Below the pieces are notes generated by a model. The model made no database searches. It worked only from the letters and a program-made list of their open reading frames with translations, and was not told where the DNA came from. From positions 1 to 64,000 of the forward strand of contig JADNRY010000058.1 in assembly GCA_015501585.1 (NCBI GenBank): a DNA stretch of 64,000 nucleotides, written 5' to 3'. Within the stretch, counting starts at the first letter, position 1. Each line of letters starts with the position of its first letter. The DNA comes from Rhodocollybia butyracea. Lineage: Eukaryota; Basidiomycota; Agaricomycetes; Agaricales; Omphalotaceae. The translations under genes were made by a program, and so were the position numbers. Below are positions 29,120-41,133 of this stretch, one piece after another.

Positions 29120-30961
29120 TTGCGTTATACATCGGCCTAACGATCTAGTAGATCAGTGCGAGAACATACAGAAGAGAGGCACTGCAACGCACGGAAAGAC
29201 TCCGCGCTCGTAGGATCATAAGGGATTTCTGCTGTTGGAATACATTGTTTGACGACACTATAGCACGCTTCGTATTCCTTTATTATGTGTGGCGACTACG
29301 GTCAGGTTGTAACCACATTAAATAAAGAGCGCTTCAAACCTCTTTCGTTGCTTCCCTATTCAAAGATAACATCCACACAAGAATCGGACAGTCATGAAAT
29401 GGAACAATAGCTGAAGATGGAGGTTGGGATGTTGAGAGTGCTGGTGGCTGAGAGACATTTTCCATCGATGATTAATGATTCTCTGTCAATAAAAATTGAC
29501 GAGTGGATTTTTCGAGTCAACCAATGGACATTACCAGTGACAAGCCTCAGGTTTCGTGGCGCTAGTGGTGGTTCAGGTTCAGAGCTGTTCCCTCGTTGCC
29601 ACGCGATACCTTGAACAATTTTATAGGAATCAGCATATCACCCATGAGTACAAGAACAACAAAAACGTGTACCAGGCCTTGTGTGTCGTTAGATCAAGAG
29701 AAGAGTCAAGAGCCGCCCAGACCACGCTGGAAAGGTGGGCGCTAAACTAGCTGAGGTAAGGCTGTTTATGTCGTAATCAGATAAGTTCAGCTTTGACCGA
29801 AATCACTGCCATGCCAATCGCTAACGAGATCTAGACACCACTGTTGAAGCACTACTTACCATCATGGCATCTCCACGCATTTGTAGTGAAATCGCTTAGA
29901 ACATAGGCTATCCGTTTGCCGATAGGCTCAAGATGCTTATGTATATTTCAAAATTCAAGTTCAATATTAGACTATGGCGCATTCAGGACTACAGCATCGC
30001 AACCGGGCCATGACTCTTCCTTTTCCCTACGGTGAGTATCTTTTCCTTGTGTCTCTCAAATTATTTGCTTCTCGGACAAGGCCGCCGCCGCTCTCTTCTC
30101 TACTCGTGACACGATAACAATTGACAAACTTTCAAGAAGGCTCAAACCTTTCAAACAACTGGCGAGCATAAAACACATGAACGCCCCCTGTTGTTTCTGT
30201 CATGATTGATTACGATGTCGACTCTGCCTTCATCGGAATGTCTATGCGAGCTTCACTGCCCTGCGCTCGTACATTCATCGACCAGAAAAGAGATTTGATT
30301 TTCCACCAATGTTGTCGCTGTGAATCATGTTGCGTAAGGCGAACCTCGTACGAAGCATACTCATGCAGCAACGGCTTATTGGTTTTGCTAAATCCGATCG
30401 TTCCTGTTGGTATCCTCCTCACGGGTCCTTCGTCTTGAAAGAGTGGCTCTTCCCGTGGCCGCAATGGGGTCCCTATCCAATATTCGTAACCTACTTGATC
30501 ATCCCATGGTACAGGAGATGTCTTCCATCGAGGACGCACTGAATGCCTCGAAGAAGCTTGGCTCTGGTTGTTGGATTCCTGAACCCGTCAGGGCTGCATT
30601 TTCGTCTAAGCTCACGATAATGAGGGTACTTGTGAGATCTAAGGACGTAAATAACCAGTACGGTCCGGGACTAGAACAACAAGTTGACGAGATTAGGACA
30701 TTCTTGTATAATTTTCACATTCGCTTCAGTAAGGAATTTCGTAAAATATGGAGTATACAAACCTAGGTGAGAGGATCGGTCTGGCCTTTGTGAGTGTAGT
30801 TAGGATGTTTCAGGCGCGGTTGGCAACAGTGGCAACAGTGGGGTCATGGTCAATGGATATCATTGGCTATAGATACAACAAATGTAACATGTTCAAGGAC
30901 GTACATACAATGTTCATAGTCCAGACGGCAAGATAGGGCATAGTGAAAGAAAATCAACGCG
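29120..30961. other. Gene-poor stretch
   Basis: About 1.8 kb. One candidate first exon (ATG near 29974, MAHSGLQHRNRAMTLPFPY, then a GTGAGT donor) has no convincing partner. Other frames, such as 30407-30766 plus and 30210-30539 minus, overlap and match nothing known. No RNA gene seen. Confidence 0.4.
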
Positions 30962-31638
30962 TCAGGCGTTCTGGAACCGATCAAAAACCATCCCAATGGC
31001 AAATGGGCGTCCCATACAAATCAAACAGCAAGCGAGCACGAAGCAGAAAGTGATGATCAAGAAAAAATCTCGAGCTGCGAAACGTGGTATGAAGCAAGGT
31101 ATCGGACTAGGGAGAGAAAAACTCACTGAGCTCTCGTTCTTGATATACTTCGCCACTTTGTGCTCGTTTGCATGAATGAGGCCGACGAGTTTTGTGGCGC
31201 GCGCGTTCTGGCTGGGAACTTTGACGACGGTGGCGGGTAAATGGGTTTTCTGAATGTTCTGGGGGAGTATAGGTATGGACCTGGACGTCCTCTCTCCACT
31301 GAAGCATCATCGAAGACTCTGTGGTCAGTGTCGTATCTGTGGCGTCCGTAGGTAGACTGCTGACAGAAGTCGTATATGAGGATGTAGAAACAATTGAAGA
31401 GTATGAGGATGATGCAGAAGAGTCTGGCGAGTCGTCATCTTCGTGAACTGAAGACTGGACAGACATGAAGCGCAGTGGAGAAACTGAACAACGTTCGGGT
31501 GATTTGGGTGAAAAGGTTGCAAGTATCTTCGAGGCGACTGGCTAAAGAGAGGTTCAGCAGACGCGTTGTTCGAAGACTCTGGGCAAGAGATTGTTTTTGG
31601 TGCTGCATTTGCTCGGAAAGCGCGCTGAGGTTTAACAT
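30962..31638 (-). CDS. Small Ser-rich protein with C-terminal membrane segment
   Basis: Unrecognised protein. The 3' exon reads TRDFFLIITFCFVLACCLIC then MGRPFAIGMVFDRFQNA and a stop, giving one C-terminal transmembrane helix. It is joined by a clean intron (GTGAGT donor, TTTCGCAG acceptor) to a polar Ser/Thr-rich exon (SSASSSYSSIVSTSSYTTS). Upstream, an amphipathic stretch (MLNLSALSEQMQHQKQSLAQ) from an ATG at 31638 is likely exon 1, but the exact exon 1-2 junction is uncertain; an ATG at 31466 is the alternative start. The layout resembles a tail-anchored protein. The start lies about 130 bp from the divergent phosphoglycerate mutase gene. Confidence 0.55.
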
Positions 31639-31770
31639 GCCAGTATCATCGTGGTGTTCGATCAAAAACGTTGCGGCACACCGGCCCGCGACTATCACTC
31701 CAAATTCTTTTCATCCCCGATTTTTCAATTCCTTCTTTCATTCCATCTTCCTCCCGTTTCTTTCTATCCA

Positions 31771-33702
31771 ATGGTCGAAGTCAAGAACAAAGTCTGTCTC
31801 ATGCAAGTTCAGTTTCTTTATCGCCTCATCATCCTAGAATCAACGACACCCACAGCGTTCACGATGGATGGGGAATCTCTACTAGTCTCGAAGGAAACGC
31901 CATAGCGGCTGGAACGACGACGAACATGGATACCATCGGAAAAGAACACAGCGTGCGCGAGCTAGCTGCTCATGGTACTACCGTCGGACTCAGTGACGGG
32001 CTTATGGGTAACTCTGAAGTCGGGTATGCTCGAACGTTTTTCTCGTAAAGACCGTCGTGGATTTTGACGCGAACCCGCAAGTCATTTGAACATCGGCGCT
32101 GGCCGTATCGTCTGGCAGGATATTGTCCGCATCGACGTATCGATCAAAAAGAGAGAATTTCATAAAAACCCAGCTATCCTTGAGAGCATGAAGAGAGCCA
32201 AAGAAAGTAACGGAAGACTTCATTTGCTCGGTCTAGTTCGTATACAGCTTACCCTTGTTCGATTATTGTTGACAACGGTCCGCAGATCTCTGACGGTGGT
32301 GTTCACTCGCACATCAATCATCTCTTTGCACTCCTTGAGACTGCCAAGGAGCAAGGTGTACCTCACACCTACGTTCACTTTCTCGGCGATGGACGCGACA
32401 CCGCCCCTCGATCTGCCGCTGGTTACTGCGAACAGCTTCTTGAATTTATGAAGAAGGAAGAATACGGTGAGCTGGCAACAGTCATCGGGCGGTATTACGC
32501 CATGGACCGCGATAAACGCTGGGAGAGAGTCAAGATCGCAGTTGATGGTCTGGTTGGTGGAGAGGGCGAGAACCTGGTTGATTCCCAGACGGGAGCTGTG
32601 GATGCTATCAAGGCCAACTATGAAAAGGATGTTACCGACGAGTTTTTGAAGCCTATCATCGTGAACGGCGATGAAGGACGGATAAAAGGCAAGTTTATTC
32701 ATCATCTATACTTCTTTCTAACAAGAACACTGTGTAGACGACGACACGCTCTTCTTCTTCAACTACCGTTCGGACAGAATGCGCGAAATTGCCTCTGTTC
32801 TCGGTCTTCCCGACAAGCCCATGGAAGTCACTGTGCCCAAAAATCTTGTATGTCGTTGCATTCTACCTATGGGTCTATCGCCGAAGATCGTTTACTAGAA
32901 CATTACTACGATGTCCCGCTATAACGCCGAATACCCATTCGCCGTCGCATTCCCCCCGCAAGTAATGTCGAACGTCCTTGCGGAAACCCTTGCCGCTCAA
33001 GGTGTGAAGCAGGCTCATATCGCCGGTAAGTATTTCACTTGGATCCAAAATCGATCTCATTTGCGCTGATTTAGAAACTGAAAAATACGCTCATGTTACG
33101 TTCTTTTTCAACGGGGGTCTCGAAAAACAATTTGATAACGAAGAGCGCCACATGATCCCCTCGCCCAAAGTCCCTACCTACGACAAGGATCCCAAAATGT
33201 CCGTCAAGGCCGTCGCCGAGAAAGTCGCCGAGGTTGTCAAAGCATCCAGCCACGAATTCGTCATGTGTAATTTCGCTCCTCCTGATATGGTTGGCCATAC
33301 GGGCATCTACGATGCTGCCGTCGAGGCGATTACGCATACCGACGAGGCGGTGGGGATCGTGTACAAGGCGTGCCAGGAAGCTGGGTATATCCTTCTTATT
33401 ACCGCAGATCATGGTAACGCGGAGCAGATGAAGAACCTAGAGACGGGGGCGCCTCATACAGCGCATACGACGAATCCGGTGCCGTTTATCATGAGTGGAG
33501 ATCGAGACAAGTTTTCATTCACAGCTGATATAAACGATGGAGAACAAGAGCCTGGTGCGTTGTGTGACGTTGCTCCAACGGTCTTGGATATTATGGGGCT
33601 GGAACAGCCGAAAGGTGGGTGCTTTACCTCTTCTATTCGCGCAGAGGTTAAATTTATCTTTTCATAGAAATGAGTGGACGATCTCTCCTTGCCAAGGTAT
33701 AA
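31771..33702 (+). CDS. gpmI: Cofactor-independent phosphoglycerate mutase
   Basis: Glycolytic enzyme interconverting 3- and 2-phosphoglycerate without 2,3-bisphosphoglycerate, using Mn/Mg. Exons: 31771-31802, 31856-32023, 32082-32235, 32286-32688, 32738-32847, 32899-33025, 33075-33614, 33668-33702. They sum to 1569 nt, 522 residues, normal for the family. The metal Asp is in VHDGWG (near residue 14), the catalytic Ser64 in MGNSEVG, then NIGAGRIVWQD, SDGGVHSH, HFLGDGRDTAPRSA, NYRSDRMRE, PPDMVGHTG and ITADHGNAEQM. Two introns are GC-AG: intron 1 (31803-31855) and intron 4 (32689-32737), both with GCAAGT donors. This type of mutase in place of, or beside, the cofactor-dependent form is known in filamentous fungi. 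Confidence 0.96.
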
Positions 33703-33919
33703 CTTGTTTGCTGCCAAAACTCGTAAATAGATGAAAATACCAATGCGAATGTATTTGTACTAATATGTCTTTAGAATAAATGCTAGATTTTTTGCCAAGT
33801 TATGTGTCGAGCCCGGCCGGCCGGCCCTTAATATGATCCGCGAGCCGTCCATCGCCCTGCCCTAAGCTGGTCCGTGCGCGCCTCAAGCCATATAAAATCA
33901 TCCTGCCAACTTTCGGAAA
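33703..33919. promoter_or_regulatory. U2 snRNA upstream region with TATA box
   Basis: TATAAAA at 33891-33897 lies about 25-30 bp before the inferred U2 5' end, as in Pol II snRNA genes of fungi. A GGCCGGCCGGCC palindrome occurs near 33815-33826. No protein gene seen. Confidence 0.55.
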
Positions 33920-34104
33920 CTTTACCACTCTGGCCTTTTGGCTTAGATCAAGTGTAGTATCTGTTCTTAATAGTTTAACCACTATTACGAGGGCACCGCC
34001 CTCCGTATTTGGTTATCTAATTTTTGCCGCCCCTGTTCTTCGTGCTCTGCTTGCAACACGGGGACGCGATGACCTTGCTACTGCAGTACCGGCTTGTGTC
34101 GTCG
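33920..34104 (+). ncRNA. U2 spliceosomal snRNA
   Basis: The 5' part is almost identical to U2 of other eukaryotes: GGCCTTTTGGCTTAGATCAA, then GTGTAGTATCTGTTCTTA. This includes the branch-site-pairing GTAGTA at 33954-33959. A Sm-like site (AATTTTTG, about 34018-34025) and a 3' stem near GACCTTGCTACTGCAGTACC match U2 stem-loop IV. A TATA box sits about 25-30 bp upstream. The 5' and 3' ends are estimated to within a few bases from the conserved core. Confidence 0.92.
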
Positions 34105-34595
34105 GGGGATCCGTCTTTCTTCCCTTTTCTTGCTTGCGTCTGGGCGAAGCTGTCAATTGATGGTTAGCGGATGAAAGCAAAAAATGAGATGGAAATTGGA
34201 ATAATTCTGTGGAGTAGTAGTTCATTAGAGCTTTGTACTAAATTTAGTGTATGAGTTATTCAAAGTATTTTTGGAAATTATATACCCCGTCTCGTTTCGG
34301 TGTTTTGAGAAGAACAAGTTCTTCCAGTTGCGTTCCAGTGAAAGTTGCGTTTCTTCTCATGGTGTGCTGATTGGGTTAAGCAATCCTTGCCCAGCGTGAC
34401 TGTAAAATATCTAGAATAAAGGTTTATTTCCTCAGGTTTATGATCTTTATAGTCTTTACAAAGTGTTATCAAAAGTTGCAACCCAGAGTATCCTCAATAA
34501 GATGAATCATATGCATAACCACCCCAACTGTTCTGCCCACTCCCAACAACCACTGCAGAGCGTGTTCGACCCCGTCCTAAGCACATAAACCTATG
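34105..34595. other. Intergenic stretch after U2
   Basis: No gene seen. It contains the 3' flank of the U2 gene and the 3' side of the MLKL-like gene. Confidence 0.5.
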
Positions 34596-35795
34596 TCAAT
34601 CTCCGCTCATCAAGGAAACCTGACATTGAAACTCACTCAACCCGCCATGTCCATGACCATGTCCATAATCTCCCTGAGAGATACTACGAGACCGCCCAGC
34701 ACCTGCAGCATTTATGTGGTATGTGTTTCCAAAGTTATCTCTCGAAGAATTATCAACATTCGAAACAACGGAATAGTTCCCCGAGATATTATTGATAGAA
34801 ACACTTTGACTGCGAGAGACAAGGCCAGCGAACGGGTTTCTTGAATCTCCGGTAGTCGATCTTGACGGAGGAAGTGACGAGCTCGGGGAGTCTGAGAAAA
34901 TAGGGGAATAGCTTTGTTCATAAGAGTCGACGTCCTTTCTTGTTGTCTGTTTATGATTGTCTTGCTTGAATTCTTCGTGAATTGTCTGCAATTTTTGCCG
35001 AATTGACTCATGATGACGGCTCTGCCAAAACGGACGGATAAGATTGACATTGAAACTCGAGAAAAGCAACACACCGCTTCTTCATTCATGAGTTTTTGTT
35101 GAGAGACGATCTCCGAAACAGTACTTCGTAGCGCGAGGAGAGATTGAACCTGAAGAGACTTTAGTTCAAGCAAAGTGCAAAAGCGTGGAACGTACCTGAA
35201 ATCGTTCCAATATCTGCTTCAGCTGATCCCGAAAGTTCTGGATTACATTTAAATCCGACCGAGAAGAGATGATTTTTCGGAATTTATGCCTGGAAGACTG
35301 TTGTGTGATCCAATCGTTGATTTCCATGAGTTGGCTGCACAAAAATCGATGAGTGGCCACAACGATTTGCGAGATACAGAGACATACTGTAACAAGTCTT
35401 CTACATGCTTGTTCAGTACTGCATCATCGGAGAAAGTTTCCGACTTGGCTTGGCCTGGATGTAGCTCCAGAAAAGTGTCATACACTGTCGTGACCAAGGA
35501 ACAAACGGTGTACGTCAGTTGTTTCATTACGACCTGGTTGTCTTTGGCTCCCTGCGCACCGATTTGGATAAGCTCCCCGTCTCTAGAACAATCTCCAAAG
35601 ACAAACCTGGACTGCTTCGAATATACTTAACGCCACAACTGCGACTCTCCCCAGGTATGGCGTCGGTACAAACTGTGCAGCGGCGGTAACCGTTTGAAGA
35701 ATTTGTTCTGTCACATCCCAGGTAGTCGATGCAAATGAAGATGTATCAATTCTCTTTGGAGGCTCGGGACGAGGGAATGTTGCTGCTCGGTGCAT
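34596..35795 (-). CDS. MLKL-N-terminal-like helical-bundle protein with Asn/Gly/Ser-rich tail
   Basis: Minus-strand exons: 35607-35795, 35388-35551, 35196-35334, 35075-35149, 34596-35021. They sum to 993 nt, 330 residues. Residues about 25-210 match the basidiomycete MLKL_NTD-like four-helix adaptor pattern: AAAQFVPTPYLGRVAVVALS then IFEAVQ, MKQLTYTVCSLVTTVYDTFL, and the brace-like helices INDWITQQSSRHKFRKIISS and LNVIQNFRDQLKQILERFQ. A disordered Ser/Pro-rich linker leads to a tail (about 260-295) with two related blocks, GNYSVVSNVDNSS and GNTYHINAAG, and then a His-Gly repeat. Such bundles in fungi can drive membrane-linked cell death or act as NLR N-terminal adaptors. The tail could be an amyloid-type signal motif. 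That is inference, not shown. The exact C-terminus depends on whether a possible last intron is used. Confidence 0.72.
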
Positions 35796-36057
35796 CGTTG
35801 GTACTAGGAGGAATTACGAATCACGGTGGAGCCTTTATATAGACAGCTTAACCCCATCGGCTCCGCTGGGATTGGAAGCTGTTCCAGCAGCGTGTGCTTA
35901 TCGAGCGTTAAAAGGAAAGAAGGCCCTTCGAACGGAGCATGACAACCTTCGTTGCATCACATAAGCGCCTAGAAAGCGCTGAAAAGGTGTATCCTCTTGG
36001 TATCCTTCCACAAGATTAATTTACAGTACATACTTATGCTATGTCTAATTTGAAACC

Positions 36058-39000
36058 TTATGAAGAGCTCCAAACTGTGACCGTCGATTGATATCCATCC
36101 ACGTTTGCGCTCTCATTGATGATGCCAGTGTTCCCGACGCTGAGTTGGGAGGTTGCCCCAACCGTTGACAAGCTGTAAATTGTGACAAAGGATTGGGAGT
36201 CAACATTCACAAGCTGAGGCTGGCAAGACATCGTCTCTAGGCATGTTTGGACGTAGGCCTGTTCAAATGCCCGCTGAGCACAGGTTTACTGTCAGAGATC
36301 ATTACTCACACTGTAGAAGCTGTAAAGCCCAGCGCCTGTGAATAGCCGCGTTGAGTACATACCTTCTTATACGTGCGACAGCTCATCTCACCGAAAAATA
36401 TGATATCGCTTGAATCTATAATGTTGACTGCCCAGGCAAATCCAGACTCGAAGGTTATAGGGTCGTTGTACGTGGAATCTGATGTAAAAGGAGTCGGTGC
36501 TGCGGGGCTAGGTTGATCTGTGAGGCGTTAGAAGAGATACACGTTTCTTACATCGATACGTACAGTATGGCTACGATCCGGAATCAGGCTAATCGATACT
36601 GACGAGAAGCTAAGGACGTACAGTTTCTGTCTGGAATAGACCAAGATAGTGATTCTGTGCCCCAGAAAGCTGTAATTGATATAATGTGTGGTGTTCAGCT
36701 GAAAATTGGACATTGGTTTGAGTTCATAACTGTATGATTTGTTTCCCCTTACCAGCTATACAGGATGGTCAGCTGTAATCGATAGCTAGTAAGAAGAAAG
36801 GGTGTACCAGCCCCGATCAACCACACCGGGCCCGCAGATTCAGAGAGTATGCCCCGTCCACTGTACAAGGTGAGCTGAGAAAACCTGTCGAAAATCATCA
36901 GCCTATACTAAAGGAGGCCTAGTAATAATAACACACCCATCTCCATCGATGTCGTGATCTTGGAACAAGATGAGTCTTTGTATTCGAAGATAAGGGAAAA
37001 ACTAACCGGCTAACCACACCCAGGTGCCCTCAAGATACGCAGTTGATTTTGCAGTCAGATGTAAGCCCAAAAAGGCCGCAAAACAATTCGTCGTCCCTCC
37101 GCTACCGCTGGAAGGACACTGGGCGGTTTCTAAATTGGTGCCCGCAGCTACACAAACAGGGCGTTAATTAACATCTTACCGGAACTCAGTTAAGCTTGTA
37201 CGTACCTCCTCCAAGTCGGATGTGTGAGTCCCACATTCCTGCGCCAGCACTTGTGCTTGAAGGCTCAGCAACGTTCCATTCGACAACAATGGCACCAGGC
37301 GCTAGAAGAGAAGAATTAGCCTTGTTACACATGAGGATAAACTCACTCACTTGGACCAACAGTTGTGAATATTATGTCACTAATTTCCATAATGCCCGAT
37401 GATCCTTCAGCTCCTACTCGGACCACTACTTGAGGGCTGGCTTGGTTCTCGAACGCAGACCCCTTTCCAGCAATAACCGACCACGCCTCACCAACCTGGC
37501 TCGGACCGAGTAGGGTCAGTCTATGTCATGCCTATATACCCAGAAAACCTACCATCTGAGTACCGGCGGGAATTTCCAGCGTCGAAGTTACAACGTACGT
37601 CCCGGCATCGAAGAAGATAATGGCACATCCACTGAACTGTATTTCCATTAATTTCCTTCCATTAGCAGGTGATGAAAAAGCATGTACTTCATTGAAAATA
37701 GCTTGCAGTGCAGCTGTATCGTCCGTTGAACCGTCCCCCTTGGCTCCATTTGACTTGACGCTCACGAACTGACTTACGGCATAATCGGCATATTGAGGAT
37801 GCATCCTTCCTACGATACGTCCGGTGCTGTCGAGTAAAGAGGAAGGCTTGGTAGCAGACGCGATGGTGCCTTGGGTAAATGTTCCTGCAGTATTCGTTCC
37901 GGAATACACGTTTCCTTGGCCCCAGGAATCTATTGTTAAGGAACCAGTGCTTCCCTCCAAGACTGTAGGACCGTCGAGTACACCCACCGCGATGGGCACG
38001 TTGTTTAACTTAACGTTGTTGATGACAATTGATCCCGCTAAAGATGTGCTAGCTTCCGAAGTACGGACGAATATCGGAGTATTTATCACGACTGCATCGA
38101 TGATAGCCTCCGCACCAACAGTCTGAGTGTCCTCTGTGAGGCCTCCAGTTGCTAGGTCAAAACCAACCTGACAGTCAGTGATTGTAACTGTCTGGAATGT
38201 ATAACCCCAGTTCCACAAGCCATAGACTGCCGTTTCAACGCTATTGAAGCTGACATTTCGCACCGTAAATCTGAATCATTTTCAGAGAAGGGAACGAGTC
38301 GAAAACACATCAACTCACTGTTGATTGCCACCCCAAATGCCATATTTTCCTATCGAATGTACCAGTCTTCAGACCCATATAGAAGTCATTCAGCAATGGT
38401 TTTCTCACCTCCGTTGAAGACCATGTCACCCATGAAACCTATTACGGCGAGGTTGAATAAATCCCAGTCTATATTTTAAAATCACAAACCGCCTGAGCCA
38501 TTCTCCATCCATATGCTAAATAATCGCCATGAAATTGTCAGTACTCAACCTACTGATTTTTGTGTACGTATTCACCCTTGGTGTGCTGTGTCTGATGCTG
38601 AAGACATCTCGAAAACGATGTTCATCAGGGACGTTGATTGCGAGACCTATGAAGAAAGTGCGTGCTTAATGGACGACTTGGTCACATCGAGCACCACCGG
38701 CGCGTCGACTGTACATCTAGCCCTTACCTGCCAGTGAATTCCTGGCTCGAGTGGTCAGAAAGTATGGTCAAGTCAAATCGGTGCAAAATTTACCCGTTCC
38801 TGCGGTGGTAGCTGGTATTCTTGGTGGAGGTCAGAAATCAGCTACCGAACACATAGAAGGAACTAACTGAGTCAAGTCAATGACGAAGTTTCTGACGGAT
38901 CGGAAGCTACACGCGAGTGAGTATCTTACCCCAGAGGAAGTTAAACATGAAAGCGTACAAATTATTCGTGGGGGCATACCATTCAGCCCCGGATGCCCCT

Positions 39001-39753
39001 GTATCCAATCAATATCTCGAATCATGGCAACTTATAGAGCTCTCGCCTGGAATATATATATCGGCATCTATAACGGCCATTCCGGCGAACGACGCAGATG
39101 CAAGTAATGTGGGAGGGTTTTTAGCGTCTCCAATCAGCTGCGTGTAGTAGTACAAGTCGAGCGGGGTAGATATGAGATATGTTCTGTGCAGTCATCAGCT
39201 GGAGGTCGCATATAGTGGTGAAAGAATCCTACCCCGTAGGGAAGAAGACTAGCGCAGGAGCAGTACTGCCATAGAATGAAAAGTCAGAGTTGGACAAACA
39301 AGCTTTTATCAAAAGGGGCACCCTACGTACGTGGTAGAGTTGCAGGTACCAAGTCCACAACGGTCGCCACTAGAAATAGCAGAGCTACGAAACAAAAAAT
39401 AGTTAGATCAAAGTGCTAGAGTAAATCGAGCTGCTCGATATCTACGCACTTGATGGCAGCAGTATCGTCGGTTACTCCGTCGCCCTTCCGATTTCGTTTA
39501 ATAAGAAACCATGATAGCAACGTGGACGATAACTCACAACTGCCCCAAAATCCTTGACATTTCGGAATACTACATACGTGCTGGGATCTGAGTTATAGGC
39601 TGCAGTTCCCTGGTGTGTGATGCTTTCAAGCCAATAAGGTTCGGAAATGGCTGCTGTGCCAGAAGTCAGAGGAGCAGTACATGATGTTCCAAGAGAGTGA
39701 ACGAGTGTGGTGCAGCGTAAAAGGACGCCGAACCAAAGGAGAATAAGAGCCAT
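36058..39753 (-). CDS. GH55 exo-beta-1,3-glucanase, copy A
   Basis: Secreted beta-1,3-glucan-degrading enzyme of the double right-handed beta-helix type (pectate lyase 3 superfamily, GH55). The protein starts with a signal peptide (MALILLWFGVLLRCTTLVHS) then LGTSCTAPLTSGTAA and YWLESITHQGTAAYN, the usual mature N-terminus. The first helix domain opens VFRNVKDFGA with GDGVTDDTAAIK encoded near 39440-39480. The second is clear around 37532-38263: CQVGFDLATGG, SWGQGNVYSGTNTAG, SKPSSLLDSTGR-like segments, HPQYADYAVSQFVSVKSNGA and KGDGSTDDTAALQAIF. The C-terminus reads VNVDSQSFVTIYSLSTVGA, ending VTVWSSS. It has many introns that I did not map one by one, so internal exon limits are not given. It is a tandem paralogue of copy B. 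Confidence 0.88.
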
Positions 39754-39804
39754 ATGGGGGCGAGGGAGGTTCAAGACTTCTGTGAACACCCCGACGTTGA
39801 ACAT

Positions 39805-41133
39805 CCTTGAGTTTTTAGCAAGATTTGGAAGACCTCATGAGGCTGCATGAGGTTTCATGCTGCTCCACAGTAGGTCCTAACGACAGAGCACAAGGGATTC
39901 ATTTGATATCAATTTCGATCCGGATTCTTGCAAAACATTTCTTTTTCAATGCAAACCTATCTGCCTTGGATTAGTCGATACAACCCGGAGAAAAGCTCCA
40001 GATGCGTTCATATTTAGAAGTCTATGGCTGGGTATAGCTGGCTAGCTTTGTTTTCTCTTTCAACGATCAAACGTGATAACTTGAGCCCAGACTTTGGCAT
40101 TGACTCGTGTCTTGATGTCCATACGCCTCAATCTGTGGCCACAGAATTGCAACCGTCAGCTGCGCAGAAGCTTCAGATGGTCGCAAAAGCTCGTGCAAGT
40201 CGATTACCCTTCCCTCTGGGAAAGGTTGGCATGAAGGAGCATGAAGGTCTGTTCTGATAGCCGATCGACCCGTTGCCGGTATCACCGCTCAAGTATTCAA
40301 GGGGAGTCCATTCTCATCCTGGCAAGTCGTTGGCAAAGCAGGCGAAAGGGTTGGGCATGCGAAGCATGCTCGGACGCGAAAAGTGCTCACCCGCGGGTAG
40401 GTGGGCACTTTCGGCGGTTACCTGCTTGCTGTGACTTGGAAATTTAATGGTGTATTTACTCGAATATGTACGGTTATTAGACAGGGAGGTATAGTGGGCA
40501 TGCGAGGCATAAGCTGTAAACAGATTAGGGTTAATGTCATGGTCTTGGGTTAAAGCTGTATGGAGACGACGTGGAAAGCAGGGAGAGGGGGTGGTTAGCG
40601 ATAATTTGGTGTGCAATTGGAAGGACCGACAGCTGAAGGCGAGCTGCGAGAGCGTACTGAACATCAGAGAAAGAAAGGCTCAAACGGTGCGGCTTCTTCT
40701 CCCGGCTTCGCGAGGGTTCATCGGGCCGCTGTGGCAAAGCATCGTGTATTGCGTATGACCTAGTACCTACCTACTTCACTTACTGTACCCACTTAGGACT
40801 CCAGTGACTGGTGGAGGCTACTCTAACACTCGACACGCCAGGTTCGAAGAGCAGACCCATATGCTTGCGGTAATTGGGAGCTTGAAACCGATTCAAGGAG
40901 TAGAAACAGTGGCACCGGTCTCTGAACCGGATAGGCGTTGCAAGGAAGTTGGGCATGCCACCAATACCGTTAGCGTGAGGACATCATCAAAAATCATTGG
41001 TGCTGGAAGAGCCTGAGTAAAGTCAAGTATGTATTTCCGGCTTATAAATAACAATTCCACGATCATAGTTATACTCCAAGACTTCCAGCGTATCTGAGTT
41101 ATCTGAGTAGATTCAACTTTGTCTCCTTCGCCT
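39805..41133. other. Spacer between the two GH55 copies, with hairpins
   Basis: About 1.3 kb. Short frames on both strands match nothing known. Two inverted repeats lie close together: GCATGC-GAA-GCATGC (40355-40369) and AAGTGCTCACC / GGTGGGCACTT (40381-40410, one wobble). No gene called. Confidence 0.45.

Noticed and set aside
40314..40664. 116-codon minus-strand frame between the GH55 copies
   Set aside because: Low-complexity Ser/His-rich product, no family, overlapped by a plus-strand frame.
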